Shown in pieces: positions 36,159-47,188 of a stretch of 56,150 bases of DNA. Below the pieces are notes generated by a model. The model worked only from the letters and a program-made list of their open reading frames with translations, ran no database searches and was not told the origin of the DNA. Source of the stretch: Curtobacterium caseinilyticum. Its GTDB lineage: Bacteria; Actinomycetota; Actinomycetes; Actinomycetales; Microbacteriaceae. A program made the position numbers and the translations under genes. Location: the NCBI RefSeq assembly GCF_030363035.1, contig NZ_JAUCMN010000013.1, forward strand, positions 1 through 56,150. Reading direction: 5' to 3'. The stretch's first letter is position 1, and the number at the start of each line of letters is the position of its first letter.

Positions 36159-36434
36159 CCGTGTCCGCTCGACGCAGCACCCCGGGGTACAGGCTCGGCA
36201 ACGTCGACGAAACACCCGTGCAACACCGGAAACACGGCGACATCCCCTTGCCCGCGGGGCATGAGCGGGGCCATGCTGTCGTCGGGCCTGTACCCCGCGG
36301 GGGACAGTTCGGAGGGTGAACCACGGCGTTCCCTGGGAATCGATCCGATCGGTTTGTGGGGTACACCTTGCGACCGCTTTACTCATGACCACCCCCAACG
36401 AGGCCATCACCGTCGAACCGCAGGGAGAGTCACC
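36159..36434 (+). promoter_or_regulatory. Long leader/promoter region of the sigma-70 gene
   Basis: 276 bp without a credible gene. GGGGTACA occurs twice on the plus strand (about 36185 and 36358) and once inverted (about 36289), and a near-palindrome TTCCCTGGGAA lies at about 36329. These repeated boxes suggest regulated transcription. The Shine-Dalgarno GGGAGAG precedes the ATG. Confidence 0.45.
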
Positions 36435-37508
<1,074 letters not shown>

Positions 37509-37594
37509 GGTCAGCAGGCTTCGGCCGGTGCGTGAGCGCCGGCTCGGGGAACCGGGTCGTCCTGTGGGAAGGCTTCCCGGTGGGGTGATGGGAC

Positions 37595-37623
37595 GGCCCG
37601 TCCAGGCACTGCCTGGGCGGGCC
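37595..37623 (+). terminator. Hairpin after the sigma-70 gene
   Basis: GGCCCGTCCAGGCA, one base, TGCCTGGGCGGGCC: 14-bp arms with one G-U pair. It lies 87 bp after the sigma-factor stop, between convergent genes. Confidence 0.7.
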
Positions 37624-37633
37624 ACTCGTCTGT

Positions 37634-37706
37634 CCGGGGTCGGGCCGCGGGAGGCTCCGGGGTCGGGCCGCGCGGAGGCTCCGGGGCCTGTCCACGCGCG
37701 GAGGCT
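37634..37706. repeat. Three imperfect 23-26 bp tandem repeats
   Basis: Units at 37634-37656, 37657-37680 and 37681-37706 begin CCGGGG and end GGAGGCT, with GGGCCGCG inside the first two. They are in the 222-bp spacer between the convergent sigma-70 gene and nadK, a candidate variable-number tandem repeat. Confidence 0.65.
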
Positions 37707-37730
37707 CTGTCCGAAGACGGTCCGCGCCCG

Positions 37731-38663
37731 CTAGTCCTCGAGCTCGCGGCCGAGCTTCTGGCGCAGGTCCTGCGGGATGAGCTCGATGAGCTGGTCCGGA
37801 CGGACGGGCAGGTCGAGCAGGCTGAGCTTCACCCGGCCGGTCCGCCCGTGGCGCTCCGCGTCGAGCCGGACCACGCTGCCGGCGTCCTTCCGCAGGCGGA
37901 TGTCGATCTGGGCGCCCGTCGCGACCTCGCCCACGACCAGTCCGTCCACCTCGAGCGCTGCGCTCCGGGTGCCCTCGGCGATGTCGAACCGGTAGCGCTC
38001 CCGCGCGGCCAGGACCACGGCGCGGTCGATCCCCGCCATCGGCGCGACCGGGGTCACGACCGAGCCGGACAGGGCGGGGGAGAGCACCGGCCCGCCGGCC
38101 GCGTAGTTGTACGCGGTGGAGCCCGCAGGCGTCGCGGCGACGATGGCGTCCGCGCGGTAGTAGCCGTAGCCGAGGCCGTTCACGCTGAGGTCGGCGGACA
38201 CCTGCCCGGCCCCCGGCCGCCGCACGATGGTCAGGTCGTTGAACGCCAGGTAGTCCGTGCGCGCACCGCCCCAGGACAGTCGGGCCTCGAGCGCGTGGTG
38301 CGGTTCGAGCTGGTAGTCGCCGGCGGACAGGCGGTCGAGCGCGGCCTCGAGCTCGGGCGGCTCGATCTCGACGAGGAACCCGACGTTGCCGTAGTTGACG
38401 CCGAGCACGGGCACGGGGCGCTTCGCCACGAGCCGCATGGCGCCGAGCATGGTGCCGTCCCCGCCGAGCGCGACGACGAGGTCGACCTGGTCGGTGAAGT
38501 CGTCGTCGCCGATCACCTCGACGTCGCCGCCGATGCGCTGGGCGTCCGCCCGTCGGGCCACGAGCCGCCCGGCGCCCGACGCGTTCCACCGCTGCAGGGT
38601 CGTGATCGACTCCCGCACGTTCTTGGTGGGGTGGACGACGAGGCCGACGACGGGCTGCTCCAT
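37731..38663 (-). CDS. nadK: NAD kinase
   Basis: 310 aa. The kinase signature GGDGT (67-71, LVVALGGDGTML), the NE/D-like segment YLAFNDLTIVRRPGAGQVSA and TPAGSTAYNYAAGGPVLSP identify it. It phosphorylates NAD to NADP. ATG 38663 is six bases after a minus-strand TACGAT, which selects this start over an ORF open 45 codons further upstream. Confidence 0.97.
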   Translation of the reverse strand: MEQPVVGLVVHPTKNVRESITTLQRWNASGAGRLVARRADAQRIGGDVEVIGDDDFTDQVDLVVALGGDGTMLGAMRLVAKRPVPVLGVNYGNVGFLVEIEPPELEAALDRLSAGDYQLEPHHALEARLSWGGARTDYLAFNDLTIVRRPGAGQVSADLSVNGLGYGYYRADAIVAATPAGSTAYNYAAGGPVLSPALSGSVVTPVAPMAGIDRAVVLAARERYRFDIAEGTRSAALEVDGLVVGEVATGAQIDIRLRKDAGSVVRLDAERHGRTGRVKLSLLDLPVRPDQLIELIPQDLRQKLGRELED

Positions 38664-38830
38664 GCCCAGATCGTAGCCGCCCGGGCCTGGTCGACGGCAG
38701 GTGCGGAGGTCACGGGCCACGGGGCGAAGAGAGGTCACGCCCACGGCGAACAGGGGCAGCCCTGCGGGGGTCCGCTGGTTAGTCTCGATGTACGTCACCG
38801 AGCTCCCACGAGCCCGGCAAGGGAGAGCAC

Positions 38831-41347
<2,517 letters not shown>

Positions 41348-41362
41348 GACCGGTTCCCAGTA

Positions 41363-41402
41363 GACGGGAGGCGCGGTGCCGGCTGGCACCGCGCCTCCCG
41401 TC
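41363..41402. repeat. 40-bp palindrome (family P1, copy 3), after clpC
   Basis: GACGGGAGGCGCGGTGCC, GGCT, then the complement of the first 18 bases. It lies 15 bp after the clpC stop. The core is identical to copy 2; the outer 4 bp of the 48-bp form are not paired on the left side. Confidence 0.9.
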
Positions 41403-41471
41403 CGTCGTCCGGGCGCGTGATCCACAGGACGCACCTTCGCGCCGATGGCGGACGTGGCCCCCGGGTGGGGG

Positions 41472-41477
41472 TAGCGT
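41472..41477 (+). promoter_or_regulatory. -10 box of the 6C-type RNA
   Basis: TAGCGT, seven bases before GCGAGG where the first hairpin starts, with the same spacing seen at leaderless genes in this window. Confidence 0.55.
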
Positions 41478-41484
41478 TCTCCTT

Positions 41485-41590
41485 GCGAGGGGTTCCCCCC
41501 AACGCCTCGCACCTGATGTCCGGCTGGTTCCCCCCAACGGGTCGGACGTCAGTGGCCCCGGTCTCCCCCCGACCGGGGCCACTTCTGTGT
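41485..41590 (+). ncRNA. 6C-type actinobacterial small RNA
   Basis: Two hairpins have C-rich loops, the defining feature of 6C RNA. Hairpin 1: GCGAGG (41485-41490) with CCTCGC (41505-41510), loop GGTTCCCCCCAACG. Hairpin 2: TGATGTCCG (41514-41522) with CGGACGTCA (41543-41551), its loop containing the same GGTTCCCCCCAACG. A third, 13-bp stem (41551-41563 with 41571-41583) with loop TCCCCCC follows and ends near TTCTGTGT, acting as terminator. 6C RNAs are conserved in actinobacteria, and base-pairing regulation through the C-rich loops is the accepted model. The strand was fixed by the -10 box at 41472. Confidence 0.85.
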
Positions 41591-41619
41591 CCGGCCGGAA
41601 TCCGGTTCGGTGCCGTGCG

Positions 41620-42426
41620 TCAGCCGAGCGACTCGGCGAAGTCCCGCACGGCGCCCTCCCACCGCTCCGGGTCCTCGTTCCACTCGAGCGTGTGCCGTGC
41701 CCGCTCGAAGGTCACGACCCGCACGCCACGGTCCCGCTGCACGTCGAGGTCGGCCGTGGCGACGAGCGGGTCCGCCGCAGAGTGCAGGAGCAGGGTGGGC
41801 GTGCCCTCGTCCTGCCAGCGGGTGACCGTGAGCGGGTACGGGACACCGGCGAGGCGGCTCAACCCGGGTGTCGTCGCGATGCGTCCGGCGACGACGCCGA
41901 CCGCGGCCGGGAAGCGCGCCGAGGTGACGGCTCCGCGGAGGGCGGAGCGGACGTCGAGGAGCGGGGCGACGCCGACGATGCCGTCGACGGGTGTCCGGGC
42001 CGCCGCTGTCGAAGCGGCGAGGGCACCAGCCGACCAGCCCTGCAGGACGACGCGCTCGGCTCCGCGCGCTCGGGCTGCGTGGACGGCCGCGGCGACACGG
42101 TCGACGGCGGCCGGGTCGAGGGAGCGCAGCGGCAGGTCGGTCGTGTCGACGACCTGGTTCGAGGCGCCGAGGGAGCGCCACACCCGCAGGCCGCGCAGGA
42201 CCTGCTGCGGGCCGATCGACTGGCCGTGCACGTGGACGACGTGCGTCCGCGCGATGCCGTTCGGTTCGGTGCCGGGGACGCTCTGCTGGCTGGCGTAGAC
42301 CAGCTCGGACTCCGGCGGCACGAACGACGCGGGACGGAGGAGGCGGCGGGCGGCAGCGGCGCCGAGTGCCACGCTCCCGGCGGTGGCGATCGCGGTCCCG
42401 GTCACGGCGGTGCGGAAGAGCTGCAT
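41620..42426 (-). CDS. Alpha/beta hydrolase with N-terminal membrane anchor
   Basis: 268 aa from ATG 42426 (an ATG three codons upstream is possible). An N-terminal hydrophobic stretch (TAVTGTAIATAGSVALGAAA) suggests a signal anchor. The nucleophile elbow is G-W-S-A-G (VLQGWSAGALAAS) and the catalytic His is in ARHTLEWNEDPERW; the Asp probably lies in HSAADPLVAT. Substrate unknown. It lies upstream of and opposite to the 6C-type RNA. Confidence 0.88.
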   Translation of the reverse strand: MQLFRTAVTGTAIATAGSVALGAAAARRLLRPASFVPPESELVYASQQSVPGTEPNGIARTHVVHVHGQSIGPQQVLRGLRVWRSLGASNQVVDTTDLPLRSLDPAAVDRVAAAVHAARARGAERVVLQGWSAGALAASTAAARTPVDGIVGVAPLLDVRSALRGAVTSARFPAAVGVVAGRIATTPGLSRLAGVPYPLTVTRWQDEGTPTLLLHSAADPLVATADLDVQRDRGVRVVTFERARHTLEWNEDPERWEGAVRDFAESLG

Positions 42427-42476
42427 GCTGCCCACTCTGCCAGCGCGACCGGAGAGTGATCACCGCTGCACAGCAA

Positions 42477-42516
42477 GACGGGAGGCGCGGTGCCAGCTGG
42501 CACCGCGCCTCCCGTC
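42477..42516. repeat. 40-bp perfect palindrome (family P1, copy 4)
   Basis: GACGGGAGGCGCGGTGCC, AGCT, then the exact complement. It lies 16 bp after the 3' end of the minus-strand SRPBCC gene (42533) and 50 bp upstream of the next minus-strand gene, the terminator position. Confidence 0.9.
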
Positions 42517-42532
42517 CGGAGAGACCTGAGTC

Positions 42533-42985
42533 TCAGGCCTGCACGTCGCCGCGCCAGCCCGGCTCGGTCGGCGCGTTCTCCACGCGCTCCTTGTAGTTCT
42601 GCAGGTCCTTCTTGACGGCGTGACCGCCGACACCGACGGCGGAGCCGAGCTTCTCGAGGAGGCCGGTCGGCTCCCAGTCGATCTGCGCGGTGACGCGGGT
42701 CTCGTTGTCGGACAGCTTGTGGAAGGTGACGACGCCGGCGTGCTCGACCTCACCGTCCTTGACGGTCCACGCGACGCGCTCGTCCGGGTGCTGCTCGGTG
42801 ATGACGGCGCGGAACTCGCGCTCCTGACCGGCGACCTTCACGGTCCAGTCGGTGGTCTTGTCGTCGACCTGGACGATCTTCTCGACCTCGTCGAGGAAGT
42901 GGGGGAACTCCTCGAACCGGGTCCACTGGTCGTAGGCCTGGCGGACGGGGACGTTGACGTCGACGGTCTCGATGATCTGGGGCAT
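42533..42985 (-). CDS. SRPBCC-fold (polyketide cyclase/START-like) protein
   Basis: 150 aa. IETVDVNVPVRQAYDQWTRF, EEFPHFLDEVEKIVQVDD and the C-terminal amphipathic helix are typical of the SRPBCC group found widely in actinobacteria. The fold binds hydrophobic ligands in a cavity; the ligand is unknown. ATG 42985 has a strong AAGGAG Shine-Dalgarno. It terminates at P1 copy 4. Confidence 0.92.
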   Translation of the reverse strand: MPQIIETVDVNVPVRQAYDQWTRFEEFPHFLDEVEKIVQVDDKTTDWTVKVAGQEREFRAVITEQHPDERVAWTVKDGEVEHAGVVTFHKLSDNETRVTAQIDWEPTGLLEKLGSAVGVGGHAVKKDLQNYKERVENAPTEPGWRGDVQA

Positions 42986-43094
42986 GGTCGCTCCTTCGTT
43001 TCGTCGTGCTCTCGGTTTCGACGTGAACGGTAGGCCGGTGTGCCTGGGCGGGCTCCAGGACCGTGTCCCCCTGCCGCGCTCTATGCTCGACAGG

Positions 43095-43637
43095 ATGAGT
43101 GGTCACGCAGCAGCCGCGTTCGACGAGCGGGACGAGCACGGGATCCGCGTGCGACCGGCACTGGCCTCGGACGTCCCGCACATCCAGCGGCTCATCGCGC
43201 CGTACGTCGACCGGCGCATCCTGCTCGGCAAGGAGAACGTCGCGCTCTACGGCTCGATCCAGCAGTTCCGGATCGCCGAGGGCCCGGACGGCGTCCCGAT
43301 CGGGTGCGGTGCCCTCGCCGTGTTCTGGGACGACATCGCCGAGGTCCGCACGCTCGCCCTCGACGGCGAGTGGATCCACAAGCGGGTCGGTCACCGCATG
43401 CTCGAGGCGCTCGAGCACGACGCCCGCGAGCTCGGCGTCGCCCGCATCTTCTGCCTGACCTTCGAGGTCGAGTTCTTCGCCAAGCACGGGTACCTGGAGA
43501 TCGGTGAGCAGGTCGTCTCGCCCGACGTCTACGCCGAACTCGTGCGGTCGTCGGACGAGGGGGTCGCGGAGTTCCTCGACCTCGCCCGGGTGAAGCCGAA
43601 CACGCTCGGCAACACCCGCATGCTGAAGATCCTCTGA
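43095..43637 (+). CDS. argA: Amino-acid N-acetyltransferase (short-form N-acetylglutamate synthase)
   Basis: 180 aa. GNAT fold with IRVRPALASDVPHIQRLIAP, the substrate-binding RRILLGKENVALYGSIQQFR, and acetyl-CoA binding around VGHRMLEALEHDARELGVAR; FCLTFEVEFFAKHGYLEI matches single-domain ArgA enzymes of actinobacteria. It catalyses the first step of arginine synthesis. ATG 43095 lies seven bases after TATGCT, so a leaderless transcript is likely; an in-frame ATG 12 bases upstream overlaps that box and is rejected. Confidence 0.92.
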   Translation: MSGHAAAAFDERDEHGIRVRPALASDVPHIQRLIAPYVDRRILLGKENVALYGSIQQFRIAEGPDGVPIGCGALAVFWDDIAEVRTLALDGEWIHKRVGHRMLEALEHDARELGVARIFCLTFEVEFFAKHGYLEIGEQVVSPDVYAELVRSSDEGVAEFLDLARVKPNTLGNTRMLKIL

Positions 43638-43701
43638 CGCTTTCCGGGACGGCTCGGCGTCGCGCCACGGCCGGTCGGCGGGTTCGCCCTACCCTGTGCC
43701 C

Positions 43702-44397
43702 ATGTCGTCGTTCCGTCACCCCGTCGGACCCGAGTCGTCCCGTGTCTACTGGCGCCGTCGGGCGCTCGTCGTCGGCGTGCTGCTGCTCGTCGTCCTGGTG
43801 GTCGTGCTGATCGTCGTCGGGCGAGGGAGCGGGGCGTCATCGGCGTCCGGGCCGGACGGGTCCGCACCGGGTGCGACGGAATCGGCCGCACCGAGGTCCA
43901 CGTCTCCGTCGTCCGGGTCTGCTGGCTCGTCGGGGTCCGCTGCGCCGTCCTCGCCCGGTGCTGCGCCGTCCGCGTCCGCCGCCCCCGGTGACGCCGCGGC
44001 GTGCTCGGCGGACCAGATCGAGCTCACACCGGTGCTCGACAAGCGCACCTACGGACCGACCGAGGACCCGAAGATCGCGATGTCGATCACGAACACCGGG
44101 TCCGACGCCTGCCACATGGACCTCGGGTCGGCGCAGCAGGTCCTGACGATCAGCTCCGGCCAGGAGCAGTACTGGTCCTCGAAGGACTGCCAGACGGGCG
44201 GCACGAACCAGGACGTGACGATCAAGGCGGGGCAGGAGCTCACGACGCCGGCGATCGAGTGGGACCGGACGCGGTCGTCGACGACCACGTGCGACTCGTC
44301 ACGCCCCTCGGTGACCGGTGGCGGGGCGAGCTACCACCTGCAGGTGGCGGTGGGGGACCTGGAGTCGAAGGAGTCGGCGCAGTTCGTGCTGAACTGA
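43702..44397 (+). CDS. Membrane-anchored protein with Ser/Pro/Ala linker and beta-rich C-terminal domain
   Basis: 231 aa. A basic N-terminus (SSRVYWRRR), a transmembrane helix (about 24-42), a low-complexity Ser/Ala/Pro/Gly linker (about 45-98), then a ~130-aa extracytoplasmic domain with cysteines (AACSADQIELTPVLDKRTYG; SDACHMDLGSAQQVLTISSG). The domain resembles DUF4232-like or intracellular-proteinase-inhibitor-like beta folds, but no family is certain. ATG 43702 is six bases after TACCCT (leaderless), preferred over GTG 43696, which overlaps the box. Confidence 0.85.
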   Translation: MSSFRHPVGPESSRVYWRRRALVVGVLLLVVLVVVLIVVGRGSGASSASGPDGSAPGATESAAPRSTSPSSGSAGSSGSAAPSSPGAAPSASAAPGDAAACSADQIELTPVLDKRTYGPTEDPKIAMSITNTGSDACHMDLGSAQQVLTISSGQEQYWSSKDCQTGGTNQDVTIKAGQELTTPAIEWDRTRSSTTTCDSSRPSVTGGGASYHLQVAVGDLESKESAQFVLN

Positions 44398-44471
44398 CGC
44401 CGATCGGCGCCCGCTCGTCCGGCACGCGCACCGGGTGACACCGCGCGCCGGTTCTCCGCCATCCTGGAGGA

Positions 44472-44636
44472 GTGTCGGGCCAGGGGATCGTTCAGGAGTC
44501 GTCGTACGAGCGTGAGGCCGGCGTCGAGCCGGTGAAGATCACCACCCTGCGGGGGCTGCGCAAGCGCGCCAAGCGTGGTCTGTTCGACGAGGAGGACAAC
44601 GCCGTGTGGGCGGACTGCGTGGTCCGCGGTCAGTAG
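44472..44636 (+). CDS. Small basic/charged protein of unknown function
   Basis: 54 aa from GTG 44472: YEREAGVEPVKITTLRGLRK, RAKRGLFDEEDNAVWADCVV. No family recognised. GTG lies six bases after CATCCT, a leaderless-type spacing. It is convergent with the small ORF at 44655 and ends 18 bp from it. Confidence 0.6.
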   Translation: MSGQGIVQESSYEREAGVEPVKITTLRGLRKRAKRGLFDEEDNAVWADCVVRGQ

Positions 44637-44654
44637 CGCCGCCGGCGGGCGCTC

Positions 44655-44771
44655 CTAGCGGTCCGGGCCCGTGGGATCCTCGGCCTCGAGGCCCGACAGG
44701 AAGTCGCTCAGGAACGTGTCGACGTCGAACGGGTGCTCGTCGCCGTCCGGACCTGGTCGCGGAGAAGTCAT
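44655..44771 (-). CDS. Possible small acidic protein
   Basis: 38 aa: PGPDGDEHPFDVDTFLSDFL, then SGLEAEDPTGPDR. Acidic with a short amphipathic stretch. There is no strong Shine-Dalgarno, but TACGGT-like bases lie about 7 nt before the ATG on the minus strand. The coding call rests on composition and neat packing between genes; it could be spurious. Confidence 0.4.
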   Translation of the reverse strand: MTSPRPGPDGDEHPFDVDTFLSDFLSGLEAEDPTGPDR

Positions 44772-44861
44772 CCGACTACCGTACGGCAGATCGCTAGAGC
44801 GCCTAGCGAAGTGCGGAGACTGACCAGTCCGCGGTTCGCTGAGCGCTCGGCCGGACGTGCA

Positions 44862-44897
44862 GAACGGGCCCGCCGTCCGAAGACGACGAGCCCGTTC
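44862..44897 (-). terminator. Terminator of the cold-shock gene
   Basis: On the minus strand GAACGGGC-T-CGTCGTC, a TTCG tetraloop, GACGGCG-G-GCCCGTTC. The stem begins 14 nt after the cspA stop codon. Confidence 0.85.
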
Positions 44898-44910
44898 CGT
44901 GAGGCTGAGG

Positions 44911-45117
44911 TCAGCCGATGACCGTGATGTTCTCGGCCTGCGGGCCCTTGCGGCCCTCGGTGATGTCGAACTCCACCTTCTGGTTCTCCTCGAGCGACTT
45001 GTAGCCGTTGCCACCGATCGCGGAGAAGTGCGCGAAGACGTCAGCGCTGCCGTCGTCCGGAGCGATGAAGCCGAAGCCCTTTTCGTTGTTGAACCACTTG
45101 ACGGTGCCAGTTGCCAT
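44911..45117 (-). CDS. cspA: Cold-shock domain protein
   Basis: 68 aa. RNP1 (KGFGFI) and RNP2 (VFAHF) motifs are present in a single cold-shock domain: [20 protein letters not shown], then [20 protein letters not shown]. It acts as an RNA chaperone/transcription antiterminator. It has an unusually long upstream leader (see 45118-45341) and its own terminator. Confidence 0.98.
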   Translation of the reverse strand: MATGTVKWFNNEKGFGFIAPDDGSADVFAHFSAIGGNGYKSLEENQKVEFDITEGRKGPQAENITVIG

Positions 45118-45353
45118 GATGGCGTTTCCTTAACTTTCTTGCCAGGCGAACGTTCGCTGCCTGTCTTGCGGGACGGCACTTGCTGCCGCCGATCCGCCGA
45201 CGAGTGTCGTCGGATCGTTGCGCTCCGCGGGCATGGGCCGGCGGGACGGGTTCGGGGCCAGGCGACCTGGGAAGGTCAGTGACCGATGGCGCTCGATGGT
45301 GCAGAGCACCGGAAGAACGATGGACTCCCGCCGAGGCGGTTGACACCAACCTA
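45118..45353 (-). promoter_or_regulatory. Long 5' leader and promoter of the cold-shock gene
   Basis: On the minus strand a TAGGTT -10-like box (45353-45348) would start transcription near 45341, giving a leader of about 224 nt. Near the start codon, CAGGC...GAACGTTC...GCCTG can fold. Long structured leaders are typical of cold-induced csp mRNAs. The remaining 75 bp to the VanZ gene hold that gene's promoter (TAGCAT, 45417-45422). No gene is seen in this stretch. Confidence 0.5.
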
Positions 45354-45428
45354 CCGTGCTGCGGCCGCAATGGAAGAGGCCGAGCCGGAAAACACCCCCA
45401 CAGCGGAACGACTGCGTAGCATCCCACC

Positions 45429-46538
45429 ATGGGGACCGTGCTGCCGGGAGTGATCGCGTTCGTCGCCGGGACGGCCCTCGCCGTCGCAGCCCTCGTCCCC
45501 TGGGCCGCCCTGCAGTACCGCCGGCACGGCAGCCTCGGGTTCCGGCGGAGCGTGCTCGCGTTCGCGACGCTCGTCTACTCGCTCGCCCTCGTCACCTACA
45601 CGCTGCTGCCGCTCCCCGACGACGTCTCCGCCCTCTGCCCCGGTCCGTCCCCGCAGCTCGTGCCGTTCACGTTCCTGCAGGACATCGCGAAGGAGGGCGG
45701 TGTCTCCGGTCCCCGGTCCCTGCTGTCGAACCCCGCTGCCGCGCAGGTCCTGTTCAACGTGATCCTGTTCATGCCCCTCGGGGCCCTCGTCCGCCACGCG
45801 GTCCTGCGGCACCGGTGGTTCGCCGGAATGGTCCTCGGCACCGCGGTCGGGTTCGGCGTCTCCCTGCTCATCGAGTGCACGCAGCTCACCGGCGACTGGT
45901 TCCTGTACCCGTGCGCCTACCGGCTGTTCGACGTCGACGACCTGCTGGCGAACACGACCGGCGCGCTGCTGGGCACCCTTGCCGCGCCGCTGATCGCACT
46001 CCTGGCGGGCTCCGACCGCCGCAGCGACGTGTCCGCACCCCGGCCGGTCACGCTCCTCCGCCGCGGCTTCGGCATGCTCGCCGACCTGCTGGCCATCGTG
46101 TTCACGGGCGGTCTGCTGACGTCCGGCACGGCGATCGCCCTCGCACTGCTCGAGGTCGACGAACGCTCCGGCCTCGCCGTCGTCCTGCTGTCCGTCTGCG
46201 CGCTCGTCGCCCCCGTGGGACAGCTCGTCATCGTCGTGGCCACCGGCCGCACGCTCGGCGAGCACGTCGTGCGGCTCCGCCCCGTGCCCCGCGCCGGGTT
46301 CGGCCGACGGCTCGTCCGGTGGGCGCTCGGCTCCGGCGGGTGGTCCTTCGCCAGTGCGGTCACGTTCCCGTTCTCCGGGCTCGTGGCGTTCGTCCTCGCC
46401 GTCGCGGCGCTCGTCGGACTCGTCGCGACGCGCGACCGCCGGGGCTTCGCGAACGCGGTCGCCGGGCTCGGCGTCGAGGACGACCGCACGACCGCCGTCG
46501 TGCCTGGTCGTGCGGCGCAGGAAGATCTGGTGGACTAG
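45429..46538 (+). CDS. VanZ-RDD fusion membrane protein
   Basis: 369 aa. The N-terminal ~190 aa form a VanZ-like domain with four to five helices (FNVILFMPLGALVRHAVLRH; GFGVSLLIECTQLTGDWFLY). The C-terminal part is an RDD-type domain (RRGFGMLADLLAIVFTGGLL; GRTLGEHVVRLRPVPRAGFG), with three more helices. VanZ proteins are linked to teicoplanin/lipoglycopeptide tolerance and RDD proteins to transport; the role of the fusion is unknown. ATG 45429 is six bases after TAGCAT (leaderless). Confidence 0.88.
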   Translation: MGTVLPGVIAFVAGTALAVAALVPWAALQYRRHGSLGFRRSVLAFATLVYSLALVTYTLLPLPDDVSALCPGPSPQLVPFTFLQDIAKEGGVSGPRSLLSNPAAAQVLFNVILFMPLGALVRHAVLRHRWFAGMVLGTAVGFGVSLLIECTQLTGDWFLYPCAYRLFDVDDLLANTTGALLGTLAAPLIALLAGSDRRSDVSAPRPVTLLRRGFGMLADLLAIVFTGGLLTSGTAIALALLEVDERSGLAVVLLSVCALVAPVGQLVIVVATGRTLGEHVVRLRPVPRAGFGRRLVRWALGSGGWSFASAVTFPFSGLVAFVLAVAALVGLVATRDRRGFANAVAGLGVEDDRTTAVVPGRAAQEDLVD

Positions 46539-46543
46539 GGGCG

Positions 46544-46927
46544 ATGGCAGACAAGGAACAGCGCTTCCGGAGCGAGCAGCTCGAGGAGGCCCTCGCGAAG
46601 CAGGACGTGGCCGCGGTGGCGTTCGCGCTCCGCAACGACATCGTGATCGTCCCCCGGCTCGTGACGGGCAAGAAGGACATGCAGGTCCGGGTGTTCGGTC
46701 GTGAGGGCTCGGACAAGCGCATCCTGCTGCTGTTCTCGTCCGCCGATGCCTACACCGCGATGGTGCCGGACGAGAAGATCCGGCAGGTCATGGTCTACGA
46801 CGGGCCGCGGCTCGAGGAGTTCCTGACGGCGCACCTGGACTCGCTCGAGGGCGTGTTCTTCGACATCGCCGGGCCGCACACGATGCAGGCCGCCCCGGCG
46901 GACCTGCTGGCGGCGCTGCGGGCGTAG
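46544..46927 (+). CDS. SseB-like protein
   Basis: 127 aa, starting 5 bp after the VanZ-RDD stop. The sequence RSEQLEEALAKQDVAAVAFA, LLLFSSADAYTAMVPDEKIR and FLTAHLDSLEGVFFDIAGPH fits the SseB N-terminal domain. Soluble, cytoplasmic; function unknown. It is probably co-transcribed with the VanZ-RDD gene. Confidence 0.75.
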   Translation: MADKEQRFRSEQLEEALAKQDVAAVAFALRNDIVIVPRLVTGKKDMQVRVFGREGSDKRILLLFSSADAYTAMVPDEKIRQVMVYDGPRLEEFLTAHLDSLEGVFFDIAGPHTMQAAPADLLAALRA

Positions 46928-47180
46928 GGCGGCTGCTGCCGGCTGCCGGCTGCCGGCTGCCGCTGACGGCCGCCGATCGCTCGGCGCTCGGCTCGGCAGC
47001 GCTCGTCGCTCGTCGCTCGGCCGCTCGGCCGCTCTGCCTGGAGGCGCTGGTCGCCGCCGCCGCTCGGGTCCGGCTGGCCGTTGCTCGGCCTGGAGGCGCT
47101 GGTCGCCGCCATCGATCCGGTCCGGTTCGGTCCGGTCCGGTCCCCGGCTTGGCTGCACTGGTCGCCTCGGCCCGACGGCC
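46928..47180. repeat. Intergenic block of short tandem and direct repeats
   Basis: Between the convergent SseB-like gene and radA: about four copies of a 7-bp unit GGCTGCC, then GCTCGTC/GCTCGGC-type repeats, a 23-bp exact direct repeat (47036-47058 and 47088-47110, GCCTGGAGGCGCTGGTCGCC...) and a GGTCC/GGTTC array near 47118-47146. No gene is seen. Slippage-prone, likely strain-variable. Confidence 0.75.
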
Positions 47181-47188
47181 GCCGCCCG

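Noticed and set aside
36067..36264. Plus-strand 65-aa ORF after the small charged gene
   Set aside because: It reads straight through a strong intrinsic terminator and has no promoter or conserved feature.
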